Assembly: GCF_016907695.1 (NCBI RefSeq) | Contig: NZ_JAFBCK010000001.1 | Span: 2,597,001-2,661,000, forward strand | Source of the DNA: Actinokineospora baliensis | Lineage (GTDB): Bacteria > Actinomycetota > Actinomycetes > Mycobacteriales > Pseudonocardiaceae | DNA length: 64,000 bases | Direction of reading: 5' to 3' | Shown here: one piece after another, positions 1 through 8,248 of the stretch | Layout: every line of letters starts with the position of its first letter | Numbering within the stretch: the stretch's first letter is position 1 | Position numbers and translations under genes: made by a program | The notes under the pieces: model-generated | Databases searched by the model: none | What the model was told of the DNA's origin: nothing | What the model saw: the letters and a program-made list of their open reading frames with translations, nothing else

Positions 1-671
1 TCGTCGACCCGAGCGACCCGACCCACGTCATCACCGCGGCGGAGATCAGCCGGTTCGCGTTCTCCGCGTTCTACGGCCCTGACTGGACGCTGCTGGCCGA
101 CGTGCTGGCCTCGCTTGAGACCGGCGCTCCCCAGCGGGCCGCGTACGGCACCGAGGAGCTCGTCGAGAACCCGTTCACCGCGGTGTTCTGCAAGGACTGG
201 GACATCCGGGTGAAGAACCACCGCGAGCTCGCCGCGCTCACCGACCGCGCCAACCGGCTCGCACCGCACATGCGCGGTTCCGCACTCGGCCACGTCGCGA
301 CCACGGGCTGCGTCGGCCTGCCCGCCGCGACCAACCCGCAGCACGACCTGAACATCACCACCGCGCCGAAGATCCTCATGCTCAACGCCCTGCACGACCC
401 GGCGACCGGCTACGACTGGGCGGTCAACGCGCACCGGCAGAGCCGCGACACCACCGTCCTGGTGACCTACGAGGGCTGGGGCCACGGCGTGTACCCCCGC
501 TCCGAGTGCACCATCGGCATCACCGACACCTACCTGTTCACCCTCCGCACCCCCCGCGACGGAACCCGTTGCGCCGCGGTCGAACCCCCCGTTGGCCCGT
601 CGATCGCCGCAGCACCCTCGCTGCCGCGTCCGGCAGGCCCGCTGCCCGGCCTGCCCGGCTGGGTGAAGTAG
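1..671 (+). CDS. Secreted alpha/beta hydrolase, TAP-like C-terminal part (partial)
   Basis: The reading frame is already open at base 3, so the gene starts outside the window; 222 codons remain. The visible part matches the C-terminal half of actinobacterial tripeptidyl-aminopeptidase-like hydrolases (peptidase S33 type): a segment KILMLNALHDPATGY followed by a gap and WGHGVYPRSECT, which in this family carry the catalytic Asp and His. The Cys residues around CKDW and SECT are typical of secreted members. The tail is proline-rich. The nucleophile Ser, signal peptide and N-terminal half are not in the window. It ends 11 bases before a strong hairpin terminator, so it is the last gene of its transcript. 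Substrate cannot be told; peptides or esters are likely. Confidence 0.8.
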   Translation, partial: VDPSDPTHVITAAEISRFAFSAFYGPDWTLLADVLASLETGAPQRAAYGTEELVENPFTAVFCKDWDIRVKNHRELAALTDRANRLAPHMRGSALGHVATTGCVGLPAATNPQHDLNITTAPKILMLNALHDPATGYDWAVNAHRQSRDTTVLVTYEGWGHGVYPRSECTIGITDTYLFTLRTPRDGTRCAAVEPPVGPSIAAAPSLPRPAGPLPGLPGWVK

Positions 672-681
672 TCGCTTGACC

Positions 682-714
682 CTGGAGGGCCGTCCCGTGC
701 GGGCGGCCCTCCAG
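682..714. terminator. Intrinsic-type hairpin between convergent genes
   Basis: Perfect 11-bp inverted repeat (682-692 and 704-714) with an 11-base loop, lying between the end of the hydrolase gene and the end of the convergent ZIP transporter gene. There is no U-tract, as usual in high-GC actinomycetes. It can serve both strands. Confidence 0.75.
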
Positions 715-734
715 GCGCGTCCCGTGGCGTGGTT

Positions 735-1472
735 TCAGGCGTGGGAGAGGGCGAAGGCGGTGAGGAAGCCGACGACGGTGATCAGGCCGATCCAGAGGCG
801 GGCCTTGGCGAACGCCTCGGGGATCATCGTGTCGGCGACCATGCAGAGGATCGCGCCGCCCGCCAGGGCCGTGATGGCGGCGAGGACGCCCGCCGGGAGG
901 ACGCCAGCGACCGCGTACCCGAACACCGACGACAGGGCGCTGATCACCGCGATCCCGGCCCACAGCCCAAAGACGTACCGCCGGGACCGGCCAGCCGACC
1001 GCATGCCCGCCGCGCTGGAGAGCCCCTCCGGCACGTTCGAGATGAACACCGCCGCCACCGTCACCGCGCTGACCCCGCCGCCGCCCGCCAGGCTCGTCCC
1101 GATGACGATCGACTCCGGGATCCCGTCGAGCAGCGCCCCCAACGCGATCGCCGTCCCCGACCCGGCCTGCTGCTCCTCCGAGGTCTGACCGCCGGAGCGC
1201 TTCCGGTGCTGCGCCCCGCGTTTGGCCAGCAGGATGTTCGCTCCTGTGTAGACGGTCGCCCCGGCGAGCGCGCCGAGCGCGGTCGGCACGATCCCGCCCT
1301 GCTCGTGCGCCTCACCGATCAGCTCGAACGACACCGCGGAGATCAGCACCCCGCTGCCGAACGCCATCACCCCGGCCACCACCCCCGCGGCCACCCGCAC
1401 CAGGTACCCGACCAGCGCCCCCACCACCAGCGCCGACCCGGCCACCAACCCCCAGAACCCGGCTTCCAGCAT
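735..1472 (-). CDS. ZIP family divalent metal transporter
   Basis: A 245-aa integral membrane protein with about seven to eight hydrophobic segments. The two diagnostic ZIP motifs are present: DGIPE at residues 116-120 and NVPEG at 146-150, which build the binuclear metal site in transmembrane helices 4 and 5, plus a third acidic motif DTMIPEA near 214. A charged, His/Arg/Glu-rich cytoplasmic loop lies at about 85-105. Family role: uptake of Zn2+ (or Fe2+/Mn2+) across the cytoplasmic membrane. The ATG at 1472 is preceded by GGAGG at a 6-base spacing; an in-frame ATG at 1502 lacks a ribosome binding site, and the frame stays open far upstream only because of GC bias. Divergent from the gene at 1548. 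No Zur-like operator was recognised. Confidence 0.88.
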   Translation of the reverse strand: MLEAGFWGLVAGSALVVGALVGYLVRVAAGVVAGVMAFGSGVLISAVSFELIGEAHEQGGIVPTALGALAGATVYTGANILLAKRGAQHRKRSGGQTSEEQQAGSGTAIALGALLDGIPESIVIGTSLAGGGGVSAVTVAAVFISNVPEGLSSAAGMRSAGRSRRYVFGLWAGIAVISALSSVFGYAVAGVLPAGVLAAITALAGGAILCMVADTMIPEAFAKARLWIGLITVVGFLTAFALSHA

Positions 1473-1547
1473 CACCCACCTCCGCCGACCATCCTCGTTC
1501 ATCCCACGAGAACCGGCTGGTGGCGTCCCGCGGATAGGATCGCTGCC

Positions 1548-1985
1548 ATGGGGGAGCAGGAGTTGGCCGACCGTGAGACCTTCTGGCGGTGGGCGGAGGT
1601 GGTCATCGCGGTGTCGTTCCCGCTGGCCTTCATCGCCTTCCTGGGGCTGGTGTTCGACTTCCGGCTGCCGGAGGGCTTGAACTACGCGACCCTCCTCGCA
1701 GGCGTCGTCTTCGGACTCGCCATCAACGCCTACCTCGTCGGCGAGGGCGCCAAGGCGGTTCGCCGCCCCGGCAGCGGACCGGCGGGCGGGGTTTCGCCGG
1801 TGGTCGGCATGGGACTGGTGGTGGCGTTCTACCTGTTCTGCCTGGTCAACCTGATCAACCTGTTCCTTGATGAGGATCTGGCGGCACTGGTGGTGATCCA
1901 GTCCTGCATCGGAGTCGTCTTCGGCCTCGGCTTCCCGACCTACGTCGTGCTGCGCCTGATCGGGGGGCGAGGGGCTACGAACTGA
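1548..1985 (+). CDS. Small membrane protein of unknown function
   Basis: 145 aa with four predicted hydrophobic helices (about residues 14-32, 42-58, 80-100 and 113-135) and a short charged N-terminus (ELADRETFWRW). The arrangement suggests a four-helix inner membrane protein; no catalytic motif is visible and I do not recognise a named family. The ATG at 1548 has no good Shine-Dalgarno sequence, but GGATAGGAT lies a few bases upstream and could be a -10 region of a near-leaderless transcript. Its last 46 bases overlap, tail to tail, the end of the DNA methyltransferase gene on the other strand. Confidence 0.6.
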   Translation: MGEQELADRETFWRWAEVVIAVSFPLAFIAFLGLVFDFRLPEGLNYATLLAGVVFGLAINAYLVGEGAKAVRRPGSGPAGGVSPVVGMGLVVAFYLFCLVNLINLFLDEDLAALVVIQSCIGVVFGLGFPTYVVLRLIGGRGATN

Positions 1986-2956
1986 TCCAGGGCTTTCTCG
2001 TCCACCTCGATCCCCAGTGCCGCGCCGAGGACGTGGGCGGCCAGCCGCGGTGGGATGGCGTTGCCGATCTGCTGTGGGATGTCGCCGCCGGACCAGGGGT
2101 AGGTGGGGGGGAAGGTTTGGAGGCGGCCCGCTTCGGCGGGGGTGAAGCGGGGGAGTTCGGCGCCGTCGGGGGTGGTGAGGCGGTTTCGGGAGATCTTGCC
2201 GGTCACGGTGGCGGCGGGTTCGGCCGAGGTTCGGCGGCCGCGGGCTTTCGGGTCGCCGCCGGTGCCGTAGTTGGAGATGACGACGAACGGGCCGGGGCGG
2301 TCGAGGGTTTCGCCCATGGACCGCCACGGGGGCAGGTCGCCCGCGGGCTTGCGGAACCGCTGGTGCGTCGGCCGGGGAAGCAGCGGTTGCCGGTCGAGCC
2401 GCGCGATCAGGATGGCCCGGCGCCGGGTTTGCGGTACGCCGAACTCCTCGGTGTGCAGGATCCCGTGGTCGGACCGGTAGCCGATCCCGGCCAGCGCCTC
2501 GGCCACCGCCGCCCACACCGGCAGCACCGCCTGCACCTGTTCCAGCACGACCGCCTCGTACGGGCGGCCCGACCGGTGCGCGGCCAGCGCCCACCGCAGC
2601 GGCTCCAGCACCAGGGCGGTGCGCTCGTCGTCGAGGCCGGACAGTTCGGCGGTCACGTCTTCACCGGCGGCCATCCGCTTCACGAAGCCCAGCACCTGCT
2701 CGAGCGCCCGCCGCCCGGCCCCGCCGCCCGCGACCGTGTACGTCTGGCACGGGGGCCCACCGGCCAGCACCGTCGCGGAGGGGAAGTCGGCTGGGCCGTA
2801 GTCGCGCACGTCGCCCTCGACCGTCGCCAGCCCGGCCGCCGCCCTGGTCGCGCAGGCGTTGCGGTCCCACTCGACGCCCACCGCGGGCACGCCCAGCCAC
2901 CCCGCGGCCACGTCCAGCCCGCCTGGACCGGCGAACAGGTCGACCACCTCCGTCAT
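1940..2956 (-). CDS. DNA (cytosine-5-)-methyltransferase, orphan
   Basis: 338 aa. Motif I DLFAGPGG at residues 6-13 binds S-adenosylmethionine; motif IV GGPPCQTYT contains the catalytic Cys70; motif VI reads EQV at 139-141 instead of the usual ENV; motif VIII QTRRRAILIA is at 176-185; and motif X QQIGNAIPP is near residue 300. The target recognition region (roughly 190-290) is present, so length and order fit an active C5 methyltransferase. No restriction endonuclease or vsr-type gene is adjacent, so it looks like a solitary methyltransferase. Target sequence unknown. Start chosen at ATG 2956, seven residues before motif I, with GGCGG just upstream; the frame is open further upstream but without family similarity. 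Confidence 0.9.
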   Translation of the reverse strand: MTEVVDLFAGPGGLDVAAGWLGVPAVGVEWDRNACATRAAAGLATVEGDVRDYGPADFPSATVLAGGPPCQTYTVAGGGAGRRALEQVLGFVKRMAAGEDVTAELSGLDDERTALVLEPLRWALAAHRSGRPYEAVVLEQVQAVLPVWAAVAEALAGIGYRSDHGILHTEEFGVPQTRRRAILIARLDRQPLLPRPTHQRFRKPAGDLPPWRSMGETLDRPGPFVVISNYGTGGDPKARGRRTSAEPAATVTGKISRNRLTTPDGAELPRFTPAEAGRLQTFPPTYPWSGGDIPQQIGNAIPPRLAAHVLGAALGIEVDEKALDQFVAPRPPIRRSTT

Positions 2957-3055
2957 AACCGCCGATTCTAGGTAACGCCTTGGTCCGCGGCCTTGAAGCC
3001 CGCCGGATCGCCAACTAGCGTCTGCGCACTTCTGGCGGCGTGAGGAGGTGCGCTC

Positions 3056-3157
3056 ATGGTGCTCGCACGGGTGACCACGGTGGTGCTGTTCGTGGTGGCG
3101 ACGATGATCGGTGATGTCCGCGCGGCCGCGCAGTGGATCGCCGTCCTCCCATTCTGA
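3056..3157 (+). CDS. Candidate 33-aa hydrophobic small protein
   Basis: An ATG preceded by GAGGAGGTG at 6-base spacing (one of the strongest ribosome binding sites in the window) opens a 33-codon frame. The peptide has one hydrophobic stretch (VVLFVVATMIG) flanked by Arg/Asp and ends LPF, compatible with a single-pass membrane peptide. It stands alone between the methyltransferase and the M4 protease gene. No homology recognised; called on the ribosome binding site and the hydrophobic composition only. Confidence 0.4.
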   Translation: MVLARVTTVVLFVVATMIGDVRAAAQWIAVLPF

Positions 3158-3254
3158 GGGTATTCTATGAATAAGTGGAAAACGGACTTGGACTACGGCC
3201 CGATTGTTAATACATTGCCCCAAAAGGGTTGGAATGTCCGCTTTGACCAGCGGT

Positions 3255-3291
3255 TTCACACCGCCGCCGTGTGAAGATTTGGCGGTGTGAA
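3255..3291. promoter_or_regulatory. Perfect 11-bp inverted repeat upstream of the M4 protease
   Basis: Arms TTCACACCGCC (3255-3265) and GGCGGTGTGAA (3281-3291) are perfectly complementary, with a 15-base spacer that itself contains a third near-copy (GCCGTGTGAAG, 3268-3278). It lies about 120 bases before the protease start. The local sequence is AT-richer than the coding surroundings. It could be an operator for a dimeric regulator or the hairpin terminator of the small upstream ORF; the third copy favours an operator. Confidence 0.45.
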
Positions 3292-3350
3292 GGAACTGGT
3301 TCAGCCTTCGGCGCGGGGTTAGCGTTCGACGCCAATGTTCATCCCTGCGT

Positions 3351-3400
3351 TTTCCAGGTTTCCCTGCCGTGGAATTCCCGTCCACGTGAGACCTGGGAAA
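3351..3400 (+). promoter_or_regulatory. Structured 5' leader of the M4 protease gene
   Basis: TTTCCAGGT (3351-3359) pairs with ACCTGGGAAA (3391-3400) with one bulged G, and inside that loop CGTGGA (3368-3373) pairs with TCCACG (3381-3386). The outer stem ends directly against the ribosome binding site GGAGC of the gene starting at 3409. This looks like a folded mRNA leader that could affect translation or stability; function inferred only. Confidence 0.35.
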
Positions 3401-3408
3401 GGAGCACC

Positions 3409-5541
3409 ATGAAGCCGGCACATCGCCTGCTCGCCGTCGGCGGCGCGATCGCCGCGGGACTGGTCGTGGTCGGAACCGCCATCGCGGTCCCCAACACCCA
3501 GGCCCAGCCAGCGACCACCGCCACTGCCGCCCAGGCCCAGGCCAACGCCTCCAACGCCGTCGCGGCGATGGTGGCCAACCCGCCAGCGGCCCTGCACGCC
3601 AGTGGCAAGGACAAGTTCACCCAGAAGGCCGTCCGCTCCGCCGGTGGCCTCAACTACGTCGCCTACACCCGCTCCTACAAGGACCTCGAGGTGATCGGCG
3701 GTGACTTCGTGGTCGCCACCGACGACCAGGGCACCGTGAAGGCCACCTCCGTGGCCCAGGACAGCACCCTCGGCGAGGTCGACACCGCTTCGGCCAAGCT
3801 GTCGCAGGCGGGCGCCGACGCGATCGCGCTCAAGCAGGTGACCGGGGGCAAGTCCAACGGCGCGGGCCGCAAGGTCGTCGTCGCCGAGGGCAGCGGTCGC
3901 CTCGCCTACGAGAGCAACGTCATCGGCAAGGACGAGCACGGTCACCTCAGCGCGCTCAGCGTCTACGTCGACGCCCAGGACGGTCGCGTGCTGCGCACCG
4001 TCGAGCACCTGGCCGAGGGCACCGGCACCGGCTACTGGAACGGCCCGAACCTGCCGCTCAACACCACCAAGTCGGGCAGCACCTACAGCCTGAAGGACCC
4101 CAGCATCACGGGTCTTGACTGCCGCGACTACAGCTCCGGCTCCGTCTTCTCCGGCTCCGACGACTCGTGGGGCAACGGCACCGCGACCAACAAGGAGACC
4201 GGCTGCGCCGACGCGCTGTTCGTCGCCCAGACCGAGAACAAGATGCTCTCGCAGTGGGTCGGCCGCAACAGCTTCGACGGCCAGGGCGGCGCCTGGAAGA
4301 TCAACGTCGGCCTCGACGAGAACAACGCGTACTACTACTCCTCGCGCCCGGCGTACGTGAACCTCGGCCACAACCCGCAGGGCCAGTGGGTCGGCTCGCT
4401 CGACATCTTGGGCCACGAGATGGGCCACGGCATCGACGACCACTCCGGCTCCGGCGGCTTCTCCGGCGGTGGCACCCAGGAGTTCATCGGTGACACCTTC
4501 GGCACCGCGACCGAGTGGTTCGCCAACGAGCCCTCGACCTACGACGAGCCGGACTACATCATGGGCGAGGACACCAACCTCGTCGGCTCCGGCCCGATCC
4601 GCTACATGTACAAGCCCTCCCTGCACGGCAGCGACCCCAACTGCTACTCCAGCAGCGTGCCCAACATGGAGGTGCACGCGGCGGCGGGCCCCGGCAACCA
4701 CTGGTTCTACCTGCTCGCCGAGGGCTCGAACCCGAGCAACGGCCAGCCGGTCAGCCCGACCTGCAACAACACCACGCTGCAGGGCATCGGCATCCAGAAG
4801 GCCATCAAGATCATGCACGGCGCGGTCCAGCTGAAGACCTCGTCGAGCTCGTACCTCAAGTACCGGACCTGGACGCTGACCGCGGCCAAGAACCTGTACC
4901 AGGGCAGCTGCGCCGAGTTCAACGCCGTCAAGGCAGCCTGGGACGCGGTGAGCGTTCCCGCGCAGTCCGCTGACCCGACCTGCACCGGTGGCACCACGCC
5001 GCCGAGCAGCACCACCACGCCGCCGACCACGACGAGCTCGCCGACCACGACCACGCCGCCCACCACCACGACCCAGCCCCCGGGCGGCTGCTCCGGCCAG
5101 AAGATCCTGAACCCGGGCTTCGAGTCGGGCAAGACCAACTGGAGCGACCCGAACACCACCATCGGCAACTGGACCAGCTACCGCGAGCCCGCTCGCAGCG
5201 GCACCCAGTCGTCCTGGCTCGGTGGCTGGGGCTCGTCGCACACCGACACGGTCAGCCAGTCGGTCACCATCCCGACCGGCTGCCGGGCGACGCTGAGCTT
5301 CTACCTGCACATCGACTCGGCGGAAACCGAGAACCTGGCCTACGACAAGCTCACGGTCAGCCTCGGCTCCACCGCGGTGGCCTCGTTCTCCAACACGAAC
5401 AAGGCCGCGGGCTACGTCCAGAAGACCTACGACGTCTCGTCGCTGGCAGGGCAGACGGTGACGTTGAAGTTCGCGGGCAGCGAGGACAGCAACCTGCAGA
5501 CCTCGTTCGTCCTCGACGACCTGGCGCTGACCCTCGGCTAG
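3409..5541 (+). CDS. Secreted M4 (thermolysin-like) zinc metalloprotease with C-terminal accessory domain
   Basis: 710-aa preproenzyme. Residues 1-27 are a signal peptide ending in TAIA-V; residues ~50-205 look like the FTP/PepSY-type propeptide of M4 enzymes; the catalytic domain contains HEMGH at 336-340 (zinc ligands and base) followed by QEFIGDTFG, where the third zinc ligand Glu sits. A Thr/Pro-rich linker (about 526-560) leads to a ~150-residue beta-sandwich domain starting CSGQKILNPGFESG, similar to galactose-binding or carbohydrate/P-type accessory domains of secreted actinomycete enzymes. Role: extracellular protein degradation. The ATG at 3409 follows GGAAAGGAGC. The upstream region carries an 11-bp inverted repeat and a structured leader. 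Convergent with the M1 peptidase gene. Confidence 0.93.
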   Translation: MKPAHRLLAVGGAIAAGLVVVGTAIAVPNTQAQPATTATAAQAQANASNAVAAMVANPPAALHASGKDKFTQKAVRSAGGLNYVAYTRSYKDLEVIGGDFVVATDDQGTVKATSVAQDSTLGEVDTASAKLSQAGADAIALKQVTGGKSNGAGRKVVVAEGSGRLAYESNVIGKDEHGHLSALSVYVDAQDGRVLRTVEHLAEGTGTGYWNGPNLPLNTTKSGSTYSLKDPSITGLDCRDYSSGSVFSGSDDSWGNGTATNKETGCADALFVAQTENKMLSQWVGRNSFDGQGGAWKINVGLDENNAYYYSSRPAYVNLGHNPQGQWVGSLDILGHEMGHGIDDHSGSGGFSGGGTQEFIGDTFGTATEWFANEPSTYDEPDYIMGEDTNLVGSGPIRYMYKPSLHGSDPNCYSSSVPNMEVHAAAGPGNHWFYLLAEGSNPSNGQPVSPTCNNTTLQGIGIQKAIKIMHGAVQLKTSSSSYLKYRTWTLTAAKNLYQGSCAEFNAVKAAWDAVSVPAQSADPTCTGGTTPPSSTTTPPTTTSSPTTTTPPTTTTQPPGGCSGQKILNPGFESGKTNWSDPNTTIGNWTSYREPARSGTQSSWLGGWGSSHTDTVSQSVTIPTGCRATLSFYLHIDSAETENLAYDKLTVSLGSTAVASFSNTNKAAGYVQKTYDVSSLAGQTVTLKFAGSEDSNLQTSFVLDDLALTLG

Positions 5542-5585
5542 TCCCTTGAGGACGGTCCACTGAGGGCAGGTGGAGACAGGGAAAC

Positions 5586-5619
5586 GGGCGGGCACCCGGG
5601 GTTACCCGGGTGCCCGCCC
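5586..5619. terminator. Bidirectional terminator between the two metallopeptidase genes
   Basis: A perfect 15-bp GC-rich stem (5586-5600 with 5605-5619) and a four-base loop GTTA, followed by a short pyrimidine run on the plus strand. It lies between convergent stop codons at 5541 and 5636, so it can end both transcripts. Confidence 0.9.
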
Positions 5620-5635
5620 TCTTCTCATCCGGTTG

Positions 5636-7153
5636 TCAGCGGTGCGAGTGCGCGTGGTTGTCCAGCGCGGCGCGGATCGCCTTGTAGGACTTGGGTTCCA
5701 CCGGCGCCGCCGCCCTGGCGGTCGGCAGGATGGGGCCGTTGGGGCCGACGGTGGGCTTGCCCGCGGTGTAGAGCCAGATCTTGAGCAGGTGCCGCACCGG
5801 GCGCCCGGGGGCGAGCCGCTCGGCCAGCGCGGTGAAGTCCTCGATCCGGCCGGTGCCGCCCTTGCGGGTGGCCTGCCAGGTCTTGAGGATCTGGAAGAAC
5901 GCGTCGTCGCCGACCAGGGCGCGCAGCGCGTGCGCGGTCGCCGCGCCGCGGTCGTAGACGGCCACGTCGAACTGCCGGTCCGCGCCCGGGTCACCGGGCA
6001 GGACCTGCCAGAACGGGTCCTCGGCAGGCCTGGAGTCGTAGACGTACTGCGCCAGCTCTGCCGCGGTGCCCTCGCCGACGTGCTCGGACCACAGGTACTG
6101 CGCGTAGGTCGCGAAGCCCTCGTTGAGCCAGATGTCGCTCCACCGGCCGACCGCCACGCTGTCGCCGAACCACTGGTGGGCGTTCTCGTGCGCGACCAGC
6201 GAGGTGTTCGAGCCGCCGATGAAGCCGCGCGCCCCGTAGACCGGCCTGGTCTGGTTCTCCAACGCGAACCCGATCCCGGTGGTCACCACCCCGCCCTGGG
6301 CCTCGAAGGGGTAGGGGCCGAACCGGGTGGCCAGGAACTCGTTGATCTCCGGGGTGCGCTCGATGCTGGCCTTCGCCGCGCCGAGCGAGTCGCCGAGGTC
6401 GGCGCCGTAGGCGGTGATGAACGGCTTGCCCTCGGGCGTGGTCTGCCGGTTGACCTCGTACTTGCCGATCTCCAGCGAGGTCAGGTAGGTGGCCTGCGGT
6501 TGGGTGCTGCGCCACCACCAGCGGGTCCAGCCGGTGCGGTTCTTGGTGGTGCGCACCAGGTTGCCGTTGGACAGCGCGACGACGCCGTCGGGCACCTCGA
6601 CCGACACGTCGAAGGTGGCCTTGTCGGTGGGGTGGTCGTTGGCCGGGTACCACCACTGCGAGATCTCCGGCTCGTTGACCGCGAGCGCGCCGTCGGGGGT
6701 CTTCACCCAGGACGTGAAGCCGTTGATCTTCACGGTGGACGGCCGGTCGTTGTAGGCGACCACCACGGTGATCGGGGCGCCCTTGGCCAGCGGCCGCGCC
6801 GGGGTCACCACGAGCTCGCCGTCGCCAGCCGCGTTGGCCGAGAAGGTCGCGGCGACGTTGTTCACCAGCACCGACGAGACCCGCAACCCGAAATCGAGGT
6901 TGAATCGGGACAATTCCTGGGTCGTGGTCGCGGTGATCGTCGTCGTACCGGACAGGACATCCGTCGTGGGCTGGTAGGTCAGTCTGATGTCGTAGTGGGA
7001 GACGTCATATCCGCCGTTTCCGGCGTTGGGGTAGTACGGGTCGCCGACGCTGGGCGCTCCTGGTGCCGGTGCGGCGGCCGCGATGCTGGTCAGCAGGGTC
7101 GCGGCGACGGCGGCGAGCGCCACCGGCGTTGTCGCGCGAACGGTTTTGCGCAT
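5636..7153 (-). CDS. Secreted M1 family metallopeptidase (aminopeptidase N-like)
   Basis: 505 aa. A signal peptide (residues 1-27, Ala-rich, after MRKTVRA) is followed by the beta-rich N-terminal domain of M1 enzymes (about 40-230) and the thermolysin-like catalytic domain. The zinc motif HENAHQWFG starts at residue 322 and the third ligand Glu is in NEGFATYA at 345, giving the exact HEXXH-X18-E spacing. The exopeptidase motif appears as GIGFALENQ rather than canonical GAMEN, so substrate preference may differ from true PepN. The C-terminal ERAP-like domain is absent; the length fits short secreted actinobacterial M1 proteins. ATG 7153 is preceded by GAGGGAGGG. Probably works outside the cell on peptides released by the neighbouring M4 protease. 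Confidence 0.92.
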   Translation of the reverse strand: MRKTVRATTPVALAAVAATLLTSIAAAAPAPGAPSVGDPYYPNAGNGGYDVSHYDIRLTYQPTTDVLSGTTTITATTTQELSRFNLDFGLRVSSVLVNNVAATFSANAAGDGELVVTPARPLAKGAPITVVVAYNDRPSTVKINGFTSWVKTPDGALAVNEPEISQWWYPANDHPTDKATFDVSVEVPDGVVALSNGNLVRTTKNRTGWTRWWWRSTQPQATYLTSLEIGKYEVNRQTTPEGKPFITAYGADLGDSLGAAKASIERTPEINEFLATRFGPYPFEAQGGVVTTGIGFALENQTRPVYGARGFIGGSNTSLVAHENAHQWFGDSVAVGRWSDIWLNEGFATYAQYLWSEHVGEGTAAELAQYVYDSRPAEDPFWQVLPGDPGADRQFDVAVYDRGAATAHALRALVGDDAFFQILKTWQATRKGGTGRIEDFTALAERLAPGRPVRHLLKIWLYTAGKPTVGPNGPILPTARAAAPVEPKSYKAIRAALDNHAHSHR

Positions 7154-7322
7154 CTGTTCCCTCCCTCGTGGGCGCCGCCGAAGGTAGTGGGTAATTCGCC
7201 GCCGACATACAGCCGAAAGAGGGCTCCTACTAACTGGGAATCATTTCTTTCACCACTTCAACCGATAACGACGTTCGACGTGGTCCATTCCGCCCAATCG
7301 GCGGGTGTGCGATGCTGTTCGC

Positions 7323-7754
7323 GTGCCGATCGACGACCTGGTCCTGCTGCGGCGAGCCCGCGACCGGATGGACCGCGACTACGCGCAGCCGCTGGACGTG
7401 GCCGCGCTGGCCAAGGGCGCGCACATGTCGGTCGGGCACTTCTCCCGCGCGTTCCGCGCCGCCTACGGCGAGTCGCCGCACAGCTACCTGATGACCAGGC
7501 GGATCGAGCGTGCCAAAGCCTTGCTGCGCCGGGGCGACCTGAGCGTCACCGAGGTGTGCTTCGCGGTCGGCTGCTCCTCGCTCGGCTCGTTCAGCACCCG
7601 GTTCACCGAGCTGGTCGGTGAACCGCCCAGCGCCTACCGGGCCCGCGCGCACGACGAGGTGGTGGGCATCCCCGCCTGCTACGCCATGCTCTACACCCGG
7701 CCGGTCCGGCGGCCGGTCACGAATGGAGAAGCGTCCCGCGCGGACGGCTCGTAG
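7323..7754 (+). CDS. AraC-type transcriptional regulator, DNA-binding domain only
   Basis: 143 aa, almost entirely an AraC/XylS double helix-turn-helix: first HTH around LDVAALAKGAHMSVGHFSRAF, second around LSVTEVCFAVGCSSLGSFSTRF followed by the conserved GEPPSAYR. There is no separate ligand-binding domain, so it may act on stress signals like SoxS/MarA-size regulators. An in-frame GTG also occurs at 7305; neither has a clear ribosome binding site. It is 10 bases upstream of the VOC gene, a pairing frequent in actinomycetes, and probably controls it. Confidence 0.85.
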   Translation: MPIDDLVLLRRARDRMDRDYAQPLDVAALAKGAHMSVGHFSRAFRAAYGESPHSYLMTRRIERAKALLRRGDLSVTEVCFAVGCSSLGSFSTRFTELVGEPPSAYRARAHDEVVGIPACYAMLYTRPVRRPVTNGEASRADGS

Positions 7755-7764
7755 CCTCGTCCAC

Positions 7765-8181
7765 ATGGCACTGACCGTCTCGCACACATTCATCGCCGTT
7801 CACGACCATGACGCCGCGCTGGGGTTCTACCGCGACGCCCTGGGCCTGGAGGTCAGCAAGGACGTCTCCTACGAGGGGATGCGCTGGGTCTCGCTGCGCC
7901 CGCAGGCCCAGCCCGAGCTGGAGATCGTGCTCGAACCCCCGGCCGCGGACCCCAACACCTCCGAGGCCGACCGGGCCGCGCTCACCGAGCTGCTCACCAA
8001 GGGCCTGCTGCGCGGGGTCCTGTTCGCCACCGACGACTGCGACGCCACCTTCGAGCGGATCGCGGCCACCGGCGCCGAGGTCGTGCAGGAGCCGATGGAC
8101 CAGCACTACGGTGTTCGCGACTGCGCGTTCCGTGACCCATCTGGCAACCTGATCAGGTTCACCCAGAACAAGCAGGCGTAA
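7765..8181 (+). CDS. VOC (glyoxalase / bleomycin-resistance) superfamily protein
   Basis: 138 aa with the two beta-alpha-beta-beta-beta modules of the vicinal oxygen chelate fold: N-terminal VSHTFIAVHDHDAALGFYRDALGLEV and C-terminal GVRDCAFRDPSGNLIRFTQ. The His in the first strand and Glu in LEIVLE are candidate metal ligands. Members act as dioxygenases, glyoxalases or drug-binding resistance proteins; the substrate is not evident. It follows the AraC regulator by 10 bases, likely one operon. ATG chosen at 7765 because family similarity begins there. Confidence 0.85.
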   Translation: MALTVSHTFIAVHDHDAALGFYRDALGLEVSKDVSYEGMRWVSLRPQAQPELEIVLEPPAADPNTSEADRAALTELLTKGLLRGVLFATDDCDATFERIAATGAEVVQEPMDQHYGVRDCAFRDPSGNLIRFTQNKQA

Positions 8182-8248
8182 CACCGGGTATCCAGGGCGC
8201 GACATCCTGTTCGCACCGCCCAGGGCCCGGGCGGCGCGGAGGGGGTTG

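Noticed and set aside
735..2594. A 619-codon open frame on the minus strand ending with the ZIP transporter
   Set aside because: Only the last 245 codons resemble a protein family and have a ribosome binding site; the rest overlaps the membrane protein and methyltransferase genes and is Pro/Arg-rich GC-bias noise.
3319..5595. 758-codon frame antisense to the M4 protease
   Set aside because: It is the mirror of a real gene with high GC at third positions; composition is Arg/Val/Gly-rich with no domain.
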